From IMCC2047 sp041395865 (GTDB taxonomy: Bacteria; Pseudomonadota; Gammaproteobacteria; Pseudomonadales; IMCC2047), in the NCBI GenBank assembly GCA_041395865.1, contig JAWKZQ010000012.1, positions 1 through 64,000 of the forward strand: 64,000 nt of DNA, written 5' to 3'. The notes beneath the pieces are model-generated. The model was not told the DNA's origin. It did not search any database and saw nothing but the letters and a program-made list of their open reading frames with translations. Position 1 is the first letter of the stretch. Each line of letters starts with the position of its first letter. Position numbers and translations under genes: made by a program. Below, in pieces: positions 63,973 through 64,000 of this stretch.

Positions 63973-64000
63973 ATATGGGGCCGCCCCATAATGATTCAAG
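63973..64000 (-). promoter_or_regulatory. sigma32 heat-shock promoter for grpE
   Basis: On the minus strand CTTGAA (64000-63995) is followed after 14 bp by CCCCATAT (63980-63973), an almost perfect match to CTTGAAA-N11-16-CCCCATNT. The -35 element touches the window edge. Confidence 0.85.

Overview
The window is about 64 kb of chromosome from a gammaproteobacterium. Gene order and protein families point to the Pseudomonadales/Cellvibrionales side: dksA-gluQ-(cbrB position)-pcnB-folK-panB-panC, grpE-dnaK-dnaJ-dapB-carA-carB-greA, ftsH-folP-glmM-tpiA-secG-tRNA-Leu-tRNA-fMet, and the 531-residue Pseudomonas-type isocitrate lyase. No rRNA is present, so the genus cannot be named. Most of the window is housekeeping DNA.

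Layout. 1-4202: nnr-tsaE-amiB on the minus strand, divergent from queG. 4228-4814: a composite of dispersed repeats, followed by an AT-rich HEPN-like gene placed 3 bp after orn. 6097-13729: rsgA, dksA, gluQ, an orphan AAA+ regulator with damaged sigma54 motifs, a probable small RNA at the position CrcZ occupies in Pseudomonas, then pcnB-folK and panB-panC. 13992-20797: isocitrate lyase, a possible ADP-ribosyltransferase-fold gene, two small envelope proteins, a second-type EF-G, and a LysR regulator divergent from a Gdx/SugE-type exporter. 20865-29325 (minus): rimP-nusA-infB-rbfA-truB-rpsO-pnp.

29.4-46.7 kb is a nitrate-respiration block: narK-narG-narH-narJ-narI-ppiC, moeA, a Crp/Fnr-family regulator, a porin, the NhaD antiporter, a small conserved protein and a structured intergenic region. 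In relatives, tRNA-fMet is followed directly by rimP-nusA. Here about 17.7 kb separates them, so the block looks inserted into that junction. Palindromes TTGAC-N4-GTCAA lie at about -41.5 from predicted starts of moeA, the porin and a broken ppiC paralogue, which suggests one Crp/Fnr-type regulon. The regulator gene and the ppiC paralogue beside it both carry frameshifts, while the nar structural genes are intact.

47.1-64 kb (minus): tRNA-fMet, tRNA-Leu, secG, tpiA, glmM, folP, ftsH, rlmE (yhbY on plus), greA, carB, carA, dapB, dnaJ, dnaK, grpE. grpE has a textbook heat-shock promoter at the window edge.

The most unusual element is at about 35.0-35.26 kb. It is a run of six hairpins ending in an intrinsic terminator. 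Five of the loops carry a CCCT or CTCC core that could pair with Shine-Dalgarno sequences, and two matching 15-bp palindromes lie upstream. I think it is a regulatory RNA of the nitrate block and the best candidate here for something undescribed.
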